From assembly GCA_020466095.1 (NCBI GenBank), contig CM035806.1:138618475-138682474 (forward strand): a DNA stretch of 64,000 bases, read 5' to 3'. The position numbers and the translations under genes are program-made. This DNA comes from Chlorops oryzae (taxonomy: Eukaryota; Arthropoda; Insecta; Diptera; Chloropidae). The notes under the pieces were generated by a model. The model saw only the letters and a list, made by a program, of their open reading frames with translations. It made no database searches and had not been told where the DNA came from. Below, in pieces: positions 37,899 through 51,292 of this stretch. Every line of letters begins with the position of its first letter. Positions within the stretch are counted from its first letter, which is position 1.

Positions 37899-39108
37899 TT
37901 ATTTCCTAGATAATCGGGCCTTGCTTTTCTCTATAAAATTTAAACATCTGGCAAGTATAACATCATCAAATTTATCGATATCGACTGAGTGGGTGGTATC
38001 AATTTCAACAATGGCACACCTTGAACAGGATTTTTTAGTTTATTAAATTATCTCACAATCAACGCACTTACTTTTCAGTTTGAAAGACACTTTTATCAAT
38101 AAGTTTTCTCGAAGAAAAATAAAACATTCCATTCTCTACTAGCTCTCCATTCCAGCTTTGCCTTCGTGGCCTTTTGGAAGGGTCAAAGTTTATTGGAACT
38201 ACCTTGCCATTTGTCTCTTTCCAACGTAATTTATAGCTTCTGCGTGAAGAGAGAAATATAGAGAGTGAGATTGATTCGAGAAAAACAGAACGAGAGAGAA
38301 AGAAAGAGACCGAGTGAAAGATATATCGAACTTTATAATAAATATAATCAAAAATTACCAACCTTGTAACTGAGAAAACACAATCGGATTTTCGAAATTT
38401 CCTATAAGCTTCCTTTATATATTTTACTTTTAAAAATGGCGACGTGCATTGAAAGAGTGCGAATTTATTTATTGTTCCGTGGGAATTTAGAAATTCTTTA
38501 ACTGAATCTAAAGATGCCGTTTCATCTTGAGCGTAGAGATTTGATCTCCAGTACACAAATGCTCCCCCTACAATATTCAATATACAATTTCACCAATGAG
38601 TTAAGTGGAAAATTAGGCTTATTAGACAACAATATCAGGCTTTCAGCATCAATTGATGAGATGCTTGTGAAAAAATTATATTTTTGATTTTCGCAAGTAG
38701 GAATCGTCAATAAAATTCGGCTCACATTCTTAACTTACATTTCAATGCTTCATTTGCTATTTTCTCGTTATCGGTCGAAACCCAGAGTTGGGAAAAGAGT
38801 CCAGCATTTTGTATTTCTTCAATTGTTCGAGCTAGAATAGATTTTCCATCAATGGTTATTAAATTTTTATATATTATGCCTTTAGATCCACCGCGAGCGA
38901 GTATCAAAGCGTGAACTTCGTTGGAGAAACTGCCATTATAAATAAAAGAAATAATATATTTATGTATGTATATATTATTATCGACTAAAATGAATCAATC
39001 CAATAATACTCACCAATATTTTTCAAACGCGTTTCCTTTTGAATGAAGCACCATTAGAACGATACAGCCTACAACAATGAAGCTACCAATAGATGGATGC
39101 ATTTTCAT
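37899..39108 (-). CDS. Csas: CMP-sialic acid synthase (N-acylneuraminate cytidylyltransferase)
   Basis: Five exons on the minus strand: 39108-39014, 38929-38739, 38567-38363, 38239-38072 and 38019-37899, with GT-AG junctions and consistent phase, giving 259 aa. It activates sialic acid with CTP to CMP-sialic acid for sialyltransferases. The nucleotide-binding motif ALILARGGSKGI is at about residues 39-50. Further motifs are STDNEKIANEA, QCTSPF, KRPRRQSWNGELVENG and HSVDID. The extreme N-terminus (residues 9-22, GSFIVVGCIVLMVL) is a hydrophobic signal or anchor, matching the Golgi/secretory location reported for the Drosophila enzyme. Vertebrate enzymes are nuclear and carry an extra phosphatase-like C-terminal domain, absent here. 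Introns are 84, 171, 123 and 52 bp. Intron 3 has no in-frame stop and is a multiple of three, so retention would keep the frame. Confidence 0.92.
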
Positions 39109-40202
39109 ATTATCGCTAGCAACATATTGCTTAGTGTACGATAAGAATGTTTGAAATTTTCTCACGATTTATGGAGTGAGTTTACTCAAAGAGTATTAAT
39201 ATATATATAAGAGCCGCCAACGTACTCTATGGCAAATCCCATTTTTCACTCGTTCTCGATGATAACACGTAGATGACGATACACTATGCTTTGACAAATG
39301 AAACACTCAAAAAGCATGAAATCGAGGTAAGAAAGACACTCGAAATGTAGGAATTGATAGAAAGGATCAAAACAAAAACGAAAATCTGACTTCTCGCCTT
39401 TAAGCATTGAGAACCGGTTTTCATGTCTTATAGTTTTTCGGCAGTTCAGCGCTGTGGTGTTATTCTTTCGATTGCGTGCCGCACTTATGCGCATATATGA
39501 GTTTGTGTGTGCGCCAATGTACATACGTACGTTTGTATTTGGCCGCTGTGTGCCTTTGCAATTTTCGGCCGCTGAAAAATTCAAAAATCGTTTTTCGAGT
39601 CGGTCGCTTTTGTTGTTTTCCTGTTTCTACGTGACCGATGCAAAGTCACTACCGTATGGTCCTGTAGGGTGACTTGCGCGGCGCTAAATGCGAAAAAGTC
39701 GAAGCCTGGTCGCTTCGATTACCTTTTGTAACATTATGTGCTAGTTTTTTTTTAGTTTTAATTCGACCCTTTTAATATTTTAATTTTAATTACTTAAATT
39801 TTTTCGGGCCGGGTGCAAGCATTGCTATTACGAAATGTAAATTTTTAGCAATCGAAAAAATTTTTTTTTCTTGATGTGTTTCTGATGCAAATGTAATTTT
39901 ATTAACAATTAGACAATCCACAAGGTCTTCTTAAATCTGTTTAAAATTTTTCCTCTGCTGAAATTGGTATTTTCAGCTGTAAAAATACTCACTTTAGCTG
40001 AGGCTAAATTAGAAATAATTTTAGAAGACTTTTTGAAGTGCCTTTATATTGAAATTTGTCCAATAAATTTAAGGATTTTTTTTTTTGAATATTACCAAAA
40101 TATTAAATTTAAATGTAAGAGAAAAAATTTTTGAAGTCAATAGCAAAATTGAAATTTTCTAAAATCTTTTTAACGGGTCTTCAACGGACAACGTATTTGC
40201 AC
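39109..40202. other. Upstream flank of Csas, no gene recognised
   Basis: AT-rich. ATATATATAAGAGCC at about 39200-39214 (read on the opposite strand as a TATA-like box upstream of Csas) is compatible with a core promoter but not proven. Open frames of about 70-110 codons (39246-39672) overlap on both strands with no recognisable domain. Confidence 0.35.
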
Positions 40203-40343
40203 CAGTGCCATCTTTACGCATGGGCCCAGGGCGCCGCGGTCTGAGGGGCCCCCAAAAGTTATAATACTTATACATTATCATACATTGAAAGGGCCCCACT
40301 TTTCTGTGGGCCCAGGGCCTCCCTCACGCTAAAGACGGCGCTG
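40203..40343. mobile_element. hAT-like MITE, 141 bp, perfect 8-bp duplication
   Basis: Ends CAGTGCCATCTTTACGC and (inverted) CAGCGCCGTCTTTAGCG. Both arms continue into GGGCCCAGGGC-type sequence. The target duplication ATTTGCAC is perfect (40195-40202 and 40344-40351). Confidence 0.92.
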
Positions 40344-40465
40344 ATTTGCACCATCGAATGTAAACAAGCTGAATCAATCCATTTTAAATACATAAAAGCA
40401 TTCTTATGCTCATACATATAGAACTTCTTTTCCCTTCCACCGTCCTTCCTTGAACCATGATACAA

Positions 40466-40678
40466 GAAAACAAGATAGCGCCACTTCAGTACCGCTATTT
40501 TGAGGCTCTCTTTGAGAGCCGAAAATTGAGTTTGTGATGTCACTGAGCGAGAAATTGTTGTTGTTTCCCATGCTATTCAAAAAAAGTAAAAAGCCGGTTA
40601 AACATGGGAAACAACAACAACGAATCGCGATTTTGAGTTTGTGACGTTTCCTCTCTCAAGTGGCGCTATCTTGTTTTC
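40466..40678. mobile_element. Foldback element, GAAAACAAGATAGCGCCACT arms
   Basis: Outer arms GAAAACAAGATAGCGCCACT and its complement; a second inner inverted pair is TTGTTGTTTCCCATG / CATGGGAAACAACAACAA around a short loop (about 40560-40620). Confidence 0.8.
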
Positions 40679-40760
40679 AACCGTCTTTTTTCTTCGCTCG
40701 TCTTTCTCTACTTACTTAATTGATTCAGAACATTTGTTCGTGTGTCTGACTCTCAACTTA

Positions 40761-40891
40761 TATGCCTGCCACACGTAGATCGAAATTGCTCAATTTCAAA
40801 AAATTTCAGAACAAATCTGACATTTGAAATTGAGGCAATTTCAAATTTTGTTCTGAAATTGCTCAATTTCGATCTACGTGTGGCAAGCATA
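40761..40891. mobile_element. 131-bp foldback MITE with TTA duplication
   Basis: Arms TATGCYTGCCACACGTAGAT continue through CGAAATTGCTCAATTTC and pair almost completely. TTA lies immediately on both sides (40758-40760 and 40892-40894). A TWA duplication suggests PIF/Harbinger. Confidence 0.87.
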
Positions 40892-41756
40892 TTAGACGTA
40901 ATGAGATCTGCATGAGAACGAGTTTTGGTGTTCCCTCGTTCGAAAACAAATTGTTTTCCATACAGAAGTCTCTGTATCAAAATCTTTACTAATGGAGATA
41001 AAAAAAAAATGTAAGTAATATGCTAATGTTAGTTATAAATGTGTGCTTGAAATAAATTGTTCACCTTTTTTTTGGTGCGAAAATGAGAAATTTCAATTTA
41101 CTGCCCCAAATTTCATTTCTCTCCGATTTTTGCGGTCTTTTACTACGAAATGCGATTTCCGTAGTCCGAACGCTGATTGGATGACTGAAACATTTATCGA
41201 TAAACGTTGTGGTTCGCACATATGCTTTTTTCACTTACTCCAGAGTCAGAAAAACGAACAAATGTTTTGAAATTAAGTAAGTAGAGAAAGGCGTGCGTTA
41301 ATCTGATTTTAGAATTCACAAAAAAACAACTAGGGCATTCCCTTAAAAGTGAAAAGATTGAAAAAGTGTTAAATATTTCATACAAAATTTCAATAATTCA
41401 TTTTTTAACCTTCTTTATTTGCGAGTTTTCGAGGATTTCAAATGAAAATCCCTGGATAGTTATTTTTTTTATCTTCTATTGGCTTAGAGCCTATACTGAG
41501 ATGTGCAGTAAGTAGGGCTGAAGTAAATACTTTACTTTCGCTTATACTGAGATGTCAAGTAATCAAGTGCGCAGGGTTGCATGCGACTTTCCTGCTTTAC
41601 TTCGCCGTAAAAATGAACATGTCCATTTCGGTGCCGATGGTGCCGACTATCGATAGTTTGCGAACTCTACCGCGAACAACGAAAACGAATAAAATAAATG
41701 TCAGAAATTTGCTCCCAGCCATCGATAAGTTCGATAAACGAAAAAGAGCAAAGAGG

Positions 41757-41912
41757 GCATTTACACATTAAGACATTTCGATAATGAAACACACTTTTTA
41801 TTGGCTAGGGACGCGCGGGGATGTGGTGTGGTAGCGTTTTTCTCTCTTCCCCCTGCCTCCTTTGCCGACGAAAATTTGTTTCATTATCGAAATGTCTTAA
41901 CGTGTAAATAGC
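41757..41912. mobile_element. 157-bp palindromic MITE family, copy 3
   Basis: Inverted relative to copies 1 and 2. Arms contain TTAAGACATTTCGATAATGA. Only 86 bp separate it from copy 4, and both end with the same right-hand flank GCGTAAAAGA. Confidence 0.9.
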
Positions 41913-41998
41913 GTAAAAGACTGATTGAGCGAGTACGTGCAACCAAAAAACGCTCAACTTTTCGATAACGATATGTTATCGTTTTGTACTGAAAAGAG

Positions 41999-42155
41999 GC
42001 CATTTACACGTTAAGACATTTCGATAATGAAACACACTTTTTGTTGGCTAAGGACGCGCGGGGATGTGGTATGGGAACGTTTTTCTCTCTTCCCCCTGCG
42101 TCTCTTCCCCACGAAAATTTGTTTCATTATCGAAATGTTTTAACGTGTAAATAGC
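41999..42155. mobile_element. 157-bp palindromic MITE family, copy 4
   Basis: Same orientation as copy 3. Left end AGAGGCCATTTACACG and right end CGTGTAAATAGCGTAAAAGA show that the family terminus extends several bases beyond the palindromic core. Confidence 0.9.
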
Positions 42156-42809
42156 GTAAAAGAAAATTGACGTCAATATTGACTAAAGTAAAGACAACGG
42201 ATTAGTCACAGTCATTCAAATTGTATACATCAAGTATCAACAATACATAACGTTTTTGCATCTATTACGATACGCTATTTATCGAAGTAACACTTGATAG
42301 TTATGATTGAAACAATTTATGTATCAAGCATTTCACGCTCGTTTCATTTGTACAGTCAAGTGTTATCTAAAACGATGTCATAGTCGATAGATTAATTGTT
42401 TCAATTGACGTTTGAAAAAAAGTGCTGTTAATTTTGCGATGATAAAATAGCTTAAGTTGAATGAAATTGAAATAGATTGGAAACTGAAAGCAAATTATTG
42501 ATGATCAATTGAAAAGGCCTCAATGCTTATGTGCACAGTGTGCAGAGTGCAAAGTATCGACAGCTCTGAGAGTTCATTCGAATTGCAATCGGACATCGCT
42601 AAAGCCAAATGTCATCATCGATAATGTAGCGACAGCCCCATTGTGAGTGCACTGGTGTTCCCAAAAAGTACACAACAATTAACAGTTAACAATTAATTTG
42701 AACAATCAAGTGAAAAATGTGAAAAGAACAACCGACGGAATGTGCTAGTTCTGCAAACTCCAAGAGTGCAATTTGCCAAAAACTGCATATACTTAACGGG
42801 ACTGCGAAT

Positions 42810-45800
42810 ATGTATACAGAAACAAGTGCTCGACATAGGGGGCGTGCCTGTTTTCGGTCATTTGCGGTATTCTTTATTTCAGCATTCGCATTGAGCGGCA
42901 TAGGATTTAGTAACGGAAAAGGTAAACTATCTCTCAAATAGGTTTTATGTTGCATTTGTTATTAAAGAAAAAAGCCGAAATTTTCAAATCCTGTGATACA
43001 TATGTACATATATTCGACTGGGCGTACGTAGGTTTGTATAGCGCGTTTGTGTGTATGTCTAAGAGATGCTTATGCTGGGTTACTCATTTCGATGAAAACA
43101 TGAATGAAGTTCGTAATGAAGTACGTAACTAATTGAATACTACGAAATAATGATAAAAATAGAACTGGCTTTTGCTAAGACTGAATAGAGGTCTTATGGC
43201 GTTTTAGATTTTAAAGAATGAACTGGAAAAAATTGGAAGAAAAAATTAGGAGAAAAAATTGGAAGAAAAAATTGGAAGAAAAAATTAGGAGAAAAAATTG
43301 GGAGAAAAAATTGGGAGAAAAAATTAGGAGAAAAAATTGGGAGAAAAAATTGGAAGAAAAAATTAGGAGAAAAAATTGGGAGAAAAAATTGGAAGAAAAA
43401 ATTGGAAGAAAAAATTGGAAGAAAAAATTAGGAGAAAAAATTGGAGAAAAAATTGGAGAAAAAATTGGAGAAAAAATTGGAGAAAAAATGGAAAATTGAA
43501 GAAAAAATTAGGAGAAATAATTGGAGAAAAAATTGGAAGAAAAAATTGGAGAAAAAATTGGAGAAAAAATTGGAAGAAAAAATTGGAAGAGAAAAAATTG
43601 GAAGAAAAAATTAGGAGAAAAAATTGGAGAAAAAATTAGGAGAAAAAATTGGGAGAAAAAATTGGAAGAAAAAATTAGGAGAAAAAATTGGAGAAAAAAT
43701 TAGGAGAAAAAATTGGAAGAAAAAATTAGGAGAAAAAATTGGAGAAAAAATTGGAAGAAAAAATTAGGAGAAAAAATTGGAGAAAAAATTGGAAGAAAAA
43801 ATTAGGAGAAAAAATTGGAAGAAAAAATTAGGAGAAAAAATTGGAAGAAAAAATTGGAAGAAAAAATTAGGAGAAAAAATTGGAAGAAAAAATTAGGAGA
43901 AAAAATTGGAGAAAAAATTGGAGAAAAAATTGGAGAAAAAAATTAGGAGAAAAAATTGGAAGAAAAAATATGCATATTAGATGAAACAACAGGAATGATT
44001 AGCAACGCATACAGATGTTGCATTTGTGCCATGACCTTTGACTCGTTATTGCAACTGGATATGCATATGACGTAATGAATCAGCGGAACCATTGGAATTC
44101 TTATTCCCGGAACCATCGATTCGGGTCAATGCTTCGTCAGATAGCGACAACAATTCCACACCAGTTGGAGCTGTCACTCCAGCTACAAGTATCAGCCCTA
44201 CCAGCAGTCTTAATGCGAGAAGCATTAAGGATGTGTTCATTGAACCAAAACCAGTTCAAGGGAGCTCAGTAATTTACTTTTCGCTAAGATTTAACTATGA
44301 GTCTTCTTTTGTGTATACTTAGACACTTGATCACATACACAAACTACCAATAAGAAAAGCCGCAATTAATTTTTGTTTTTTTTTTCTTCTGTTCTGAGCG
44401 CTATTAATATTTTAATTCTCTTTGAAACTTTGATACTATTCATTCATAAGAAATGCCATAATTGTTCAAAAAAAAAGAAGAAGAAAATCTTTCAAATATT
44501 AGTTTCATTATACATACATACATATTTGAATGGGATCTTTTGAAAGTGGGATGAAGCGGGCTAAAAAAAAAAAAAAAGAGAATACCTTGAATTTTCTCAA
44601 TGTTAAAAACTATTTAATTATACATTCACTTTCAGATGTCACATTCATTGAGATCGGGAGGAATACAACAATAGACTGCTTAGCAACAACTTCGAATACA
44701 ACGTGGAAACACAATAATGAGACGATTAATATTCAGAACAAAAGGTAATTTCAGCAAAATTTTAAACTCATGCAATTGCATATTTCAATGCTTTTAAGAA
44801 TCTTCTCCTCAAGGCATATTGACTTACTTCTTTATAAAATTGCCGTAAATCAATAATCATATCATTTCCAGGAAAAAAAAAAAACGTATTTTCTCAATCA
44901 AAAGAAATCTCACATAAAACAAACAATTCGGTCTTTTGTTAATAGAAGTTTTCAGTTGAAAACTTAGAATATATCGCACATGCACTTCAAGAGTGGCACA
45001 ACTCAAAACTTGTCAAATTGGGGTTAATGCAAGAAAAGTGTTCAAAAAGTCACCGGTCTACCTAATCGCACACTCATAGTTGCGTTTTTGTTATTGCAAA
45101 TCAGCGCAAAAAACAGTTATGTCAATTAAACTGCGTTTTCAAAAAAATTGCAAATTTTGAGTTGTGACACTCTTGAAGTACATTTGTGATATGTACATTC
45201 GATGGCAATATCATCATCATCAATACTTTTGGGTTTGTCAATGTTGTAGAGTAGGAATCAAAAATTAAATTTCACTTAAGTAAATCTACTCATGCGTAAT
45301 TATTTCTTCCTTGTTTTTTTTTTTTAATGAATTCTCTGTTTGATTAAATGAAAAAAAAAAAAAAAAAATACGAAATCGAAATGTTCTACCAATTTTGATT
45401 TCGAGTTAATACTCCAATGTTAATTACATTGAAAATCACCGAAGATTGTGCAATTCTAATTTCTCAAATCCTTGCAATTCATGCGAAAAGGGAACTCTTT
45501 TTATAAATAATTCTACTTATACCATGGGGAAGCTGCAGCAAGTTCTTTATTTGATCAAAAGCTAATGAAAAAGAAATGAAAAACTTCATATAAAAAAACA
45601 CTGCAGAAAATTTCTGCTTCATTTCTGAAGCGTTTTTTACATGAATTTTTTCATTTCTGACAGAGCTGGAGATATAGCTCCTTAGCCAAAATACAATAAG
45701 TTGAACAATATATGGGTAATTCTACGAGAAACGGTCCCACCGGTGACATCCGTGACAGTCATTCCGTGCAAAAGTTGCGTAATTTTAGTGCCTAACTATT

Positions 45801-48800
45801 TTTAAAGTCTTTCAAAAACTAAAAAAAAATTTTTAAATCACGTCCTTTTTCTTCATTCAAATGAGCTAAAACCTAAAAAAATAAGTGTCACAGGTGGGAC
45901 AGTATTCATGGAATTTCCCATATGTAAACTATCTTGGAAAGCTCCTCCAAGTTAAGATATCATTGAACAGGTCGCTTGTCCTGCTTCCAAATGATTTTAT
46001 ATATCTGGTAAGACAAACAAATGCCTTAACCAATGCATCACTTTTGCGTCAATTATAATTATAAAAGTTAATGTTTTTGTGCAGGGCCAGACTGGGCCCA
46101 TGGGCAACCGTGCAAAAGCCCGGTGGGCCCCCAGTTCGGTGTGCTTTTTAGCTATTACGCTTTTTTCTTTTCTTAGGTAACGAAGCCCCATTTTTCAAAC
46201 GCCCGTTGGGCTTTTTGACCCCCAGCCCGTACCTGTTTTTGTCTCTTTCTCTCTTTATTTTTTTCATAACTAAAATTTTTTCTTGGTAGACATTCGAAGC
46301 CAAGTTCAAAATCGTTTGCAAGAAAATGCAAATGAAAAAAATTTGTTCCTCTCGATAAAATCGAATCAAATTTTCTTAGATCATCGAGTCATAAAGTGCT
46401 AGTAAGTCCCCGTTTAAACAGGGAGACAAAACGCGAGACACTGGAAGGAAACACATGAGAGTGACGGAGATGGAATGTCTTTCGTCTCTGTCACTCTGAT
46501 GTGTTTCCTTCCAGTGTCTCTCTTAAGCTAAACCCGGACTAACACGCCTTTATGCATCACTGCAATTAACTTTGAAGCGCTCCCATCGACCTTAAATAGT
46601 TTTGTACTTCTAGAAAGTACTCGCTTTCAAATTATATTAGAAAAGAAGCTTTCATTCGAGTGGCCATATGTGTCATCTTGACAATGGTTTGGCAAATTAA
46701 TGAAATTGCTTTTTTAATTGCCCATCCGCACGACATGTTTGCCGGAGTATTTAAAATTTAATTAAATGTAGGTAGTTCTTCTATTTCTCCATTGTTAAGA
46801 ATTTCTTAAGGAGTGTATTTTTCACTAGTTTCGCGTCAAGATTCGATGTTCACAATATTTTTGAATTAACATTATTGGGTAACGCATATAAAATGATATA
46901 GTGTGGAAAAGAAATGTTTCTATTCCCCCTATTGTTTAATTTTTTTTTATTCCCATCTTTATTCCGCAATTCTTTTTAAGACACTTCAAAACAATTCTAT
47001 TTCAATCCTTTCAAGACCTTCCTTGAATGGTATGGCGAAGTTTTTTTTGGATCTTTTCAATTGTGGTTTGCAGTCAACGATTGCGGAAAACCACTTTTTT
47101 TTTTTTTAATTTCATCCTGTTGTTGAATAAAATTTATAGTTAAGCGAAGTCACTTAATTTCCTCCCCACCAAGACTTTTCTTATAGGTACATCTAAGGGT
47201 AGTGTAGATATACCCTGCAGTAATGAATATGGCAATTTACCAAAAAGGAGTACTCCGAGGTTGCTCGAAAATATATATATGACTGTTCAAAATGTAGAGT
47301 ATCTTAGCTCCATATATTACGTCAGATGTTTGACATTTAGTCCCTTATCATCAATCGAATCAACTGTTTGACATATCTTTGATCTTAATTACTTCACAAA
47401 CAATAGAAATTTAATATAGTAGTGTTTTCTAATAAGAAGATGATCATTACGAATTGATATCATATAAAGCTCATATCGAATCCGTATGATGACGTAGTAT
47501 ATGAGCTTATGTATGAGAATTGAGTAGATTTTGAGTAGCAACAAATGGTCTAGACGAAGTTTAGTTAAAAAATTAGACCAACTGGTACATATGCAACAAC
47601 TGACCTCTAATTGACCAGAATTGGTCTATTCAATTTCAGTTTTTGATTTTGGATTTTGTTTTGCTTGGTTTTGTAAACTTTCGTTTTGTAGTTATGGAAG
47701 TGTTGGATGCAACATTCCTTTGTTTATAGCTTCTGTTATTTTGCAATGACAGCTCAATGTTAAAAAAAAATACGGTTCAAAGCATTGGTTGGCAAAACAA
47801 ACAAAACAAAAGGGAATAGTCTTGGGAATTTTGTGACTAGTCGGGGAGTAGTTGAAATTACTGCAGGGTACATTCACTACGCATATAAAATCATCAATCG
47901 AGCAACAGGCATCGGTCAGTAGAGAACGACGTCGTCCAAATCAAAGCGTTTGTAAGCATTTTGTATTATTGCCACGGAAGATATGTTTATACCATTACAT
48001 ACTTCGTTTGAAAATCTAGTCGATAACATATCATTTTTTTTTGGGTTTTTCTAAAATAAAATCCCATGAATAGTTGGAATCCTTAAAAAAAAAAAGTGTA
48101 TAACCCAAGACTTTAAACTATCTCAGGTACATCTTTTCGGCGATGGAAGTTAAAAGTGAAAACGGCAGCATCGAAATGACGGGCGAAAATTTTAAAGTGT
48201 ATAACCATAGCTTGCGTATCCATAAAATTGAAATTACGGACAAAGGAGTATATGGATGCGACAAAGCGGTCAATGGAACATACGAGAACATTTTCGTACA
48301 GCCGTATATTCAACCAAAGATTATTGCGATAAATGATGCCATAATAAAACAGAAAATCGGACATGCTGTAACATTATTTTGCTTATTTGAAGTACATCCG
48401 ATCAATGAGACACTTCAATCGAAAATAAAATGGCTAAAGGACGACAATACGTTCCCATTCCTTGATCAATCGGCTAATTTAATAAAAGTCAATTCAACGC
48501 ATCTCAATTACACTCTCGAATTGGCTGAGGTCTATAAAAAAGAGAATGGCTCTTACGCATGTGTGGCTCTCGCTGACAATGGAAATCAAATTGTACGAAA
48601 CGAAGTAGCATTGCTCGTTATGGACGTGCCGCAAGTGACCATCGATTTTGCAAAGGCAGTTGGCGCGCATAAAATCTTTTTGAATTGGACCGTTAACGAT
48701 GGCAACGATGAAGTGCAAAAATACTTCATTCAATATACAAAAGAGCATTCGGAGGCTTTTACATACTATAAGAATGTGATTGGCGGACGAAATACTTCGT

Positions 48801-51261
48801 ATATTTTGGAAAACTTTGAACCAAATACAAGCTATTTGTTAAGGCTTTCAGCAAAGAATAGCATTGGTGAGGGTCCCAAGCATCAGTATCATTTGCCAGT
48901 TCATACATTGACCGAAGATCCGATCTTCGTACCGAGAGTTGAAACGACAGGTAGTACATCGTCGACGATAACAATCGGTTGGGATCCACCACCGCCCGAT
49001 TTACTCGATTATATACAGTATTATGAGCTTGTTGTCTCAGAGGCTGGTGATATTCCACGTGTCGTTGAAGAGGCTATTTATCAACAAAATTCACGTAATT
49101 TACCATATATGTTTGATAATTTGAAAACTGCAACCGAATACGAGTTCAAGGTGAGAGCTTGCAGCGATCTAACCAAAACGTGTGGTCCATGGTCGGAAAT
49201 CGTAAATGGGACTACAATGGATGGGGTTGCTTCAAAGCCATTAGATTTACAAGTGAGCTGTGCTCAGCAAGAATTCTCACGCTTAAATTCTGTAGAAGTA
49301 TCATGGAATGCACCGAAATCTCCAAATGGAAAAGTTGTTTCCTATCTTATACATTTGGAGGGACTATCCACGTATAAAATTAATGGTAAATCTCATATCG
49401 AGACCTGGGGTCCCAAAATACGTCGCGTTGATGAGCCACATCATAAAACCGTCTACGAAGGCGTACATCCGAATACGAATTATACTGTGACTGTCTCGGC
49501 TATAACGCGTCATCGGAAAACTGGCGAGCCAGCTATTGGTAAATGCACAATGCCGATAACAGTACCGGAGACCATTAATCGTGTTATGTGGACGAAAGTG
49601 AAAACACCCGATAGTAAATGCGTTTTTAAACTATTTCTTCCGAAAATAAGTGAACGCAATGGACCAATTTGTTGCTATCGTCTTTATTTAGTAAGAATCG
49701 GCAACAATAATGAGCTTCCGCCACCGGATCAGCTGAATATAATGACCTATCAGGAGGTTCATTCGGAAAATAATTCAATTGGAGGTGCTTATATTGCTGA
49801 AATGTTTCCCGGGGATGCTTTTAAGTCGGAAATATTTTTGGCGGATGGGAAGCGTTTCCTGGATAAAAACGAAATTGTAAAACAAGACAACGAATGTCGC
49901 AAATGCTTGGAAGGACAACCATTCATTAGACGACATGTGACAAATCAATTTTTATCCGATACTTTGACAACGACTGAATCGCCCTTAAGTGAGTATATAA
50001 CTCTTCTAGCTTATTTCAAAGTTGCAAAAGTGTGTGTTGAAAAAAAAACAATTTAAGATCTATTCTCTTATCGAATTTTTTGAATGTCTTAACAAAACAA
50101 AAAATAATTTTCTTTCATACTTGTACATTAAATCTTTATCAGAATCTAGTTTATATTTCGAAAATTTCCTTAAACGACGAAAGGTCAGCGCCTCCAATCC
50201 TCCAATTGTGAATTTATTTATCAAAACCACAAATCCAGTTAAATTGACAAAAGTGGTACTAATTATATTAAATGAAATGAATATAAATCTTAAGTGTTAA
50301 CTATAGTTCATCTACATTGTACCCAGCGCCAACAAGGTATACGAGACTATAAGCGAACTGCCTATTAACAGCTTACAAAGTATACGAGATTGTAGGCGAA
50401 CTGCCTGCCAATAGCTTACATTATGTGGTGGTGGTGGTAGGGGTTCACTCTACAAAACGGCCACGCTCGAACAAAAGTATACTAGGATGGTATATGAGGT
50501 CGTATGCATTCCCGCCTACGGTCTACGAAATGTGTTACGGTTCATTGCTTCTGTAGGCAGCATTTTAGCCGCTGGGTATGTACTTGAAGCGAATCATAGA
50601 AGTACCTTGTCATAATCCACCAAAAAAAAAAAACCAACGTTGCTTGGAAGTTCATATCTTATTGATAAGCTTTCCATCTCATTTGGTACTACAACTTATT
50701 CCTTGATTATAGCACATCAGTGTTGACTCTGCCTCTGTCTTGCAGTTCCATTCAGAATACAGTATAAGAAGCATTTGATCGAAGATCGCTTTTAATATAA
50801 TATCGCCTTCAATTATTGTTTTGGGCAACTTGGTCTGCAGGATTTATTCCATTTTGCTATTAATACTCTTTTCGTTGCTATTCTCCTTCAGCGATGTATT
50901 TTCTTCGAGCTCTAACATATATGTGACGGCGTCCAATGAAAGGGACCCAAAGGGGGTCGGTCGGACGAAATTTTTTTTTTTTTTTCAATTTCTGGGGCAA
51001 AATTTTGTTGTGAATCGAATGAGAGTGATTTCAGATTGATTCAAACGAAATACATTACGTAATGCAATAATTACATTCGTAACATTTACATTCGTAAAAA
51101 AACAGTGAAATACAAGTGTAAACTTCAAACTGCTCTCCTGTAAAATTTCATTTTTTTACCCTTAGGTCCCTTTCATTGGACGCCGTCACATATAATGCGC
51201 TGAATTTGTTTTAAAATTGCTATAACAAAAATATATTTCTATCAATTTCCGAATTTTCCTT

Positions 51262-51292
<31 letters not shown>

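Noticed and set aside
43218..43703. Open frames of 60-93 codons rich in K, E, W and N
   Set aside because: They translate only the GGAGAAAAAATT minisatellite. All forward frames are open because the unit lacks stops.
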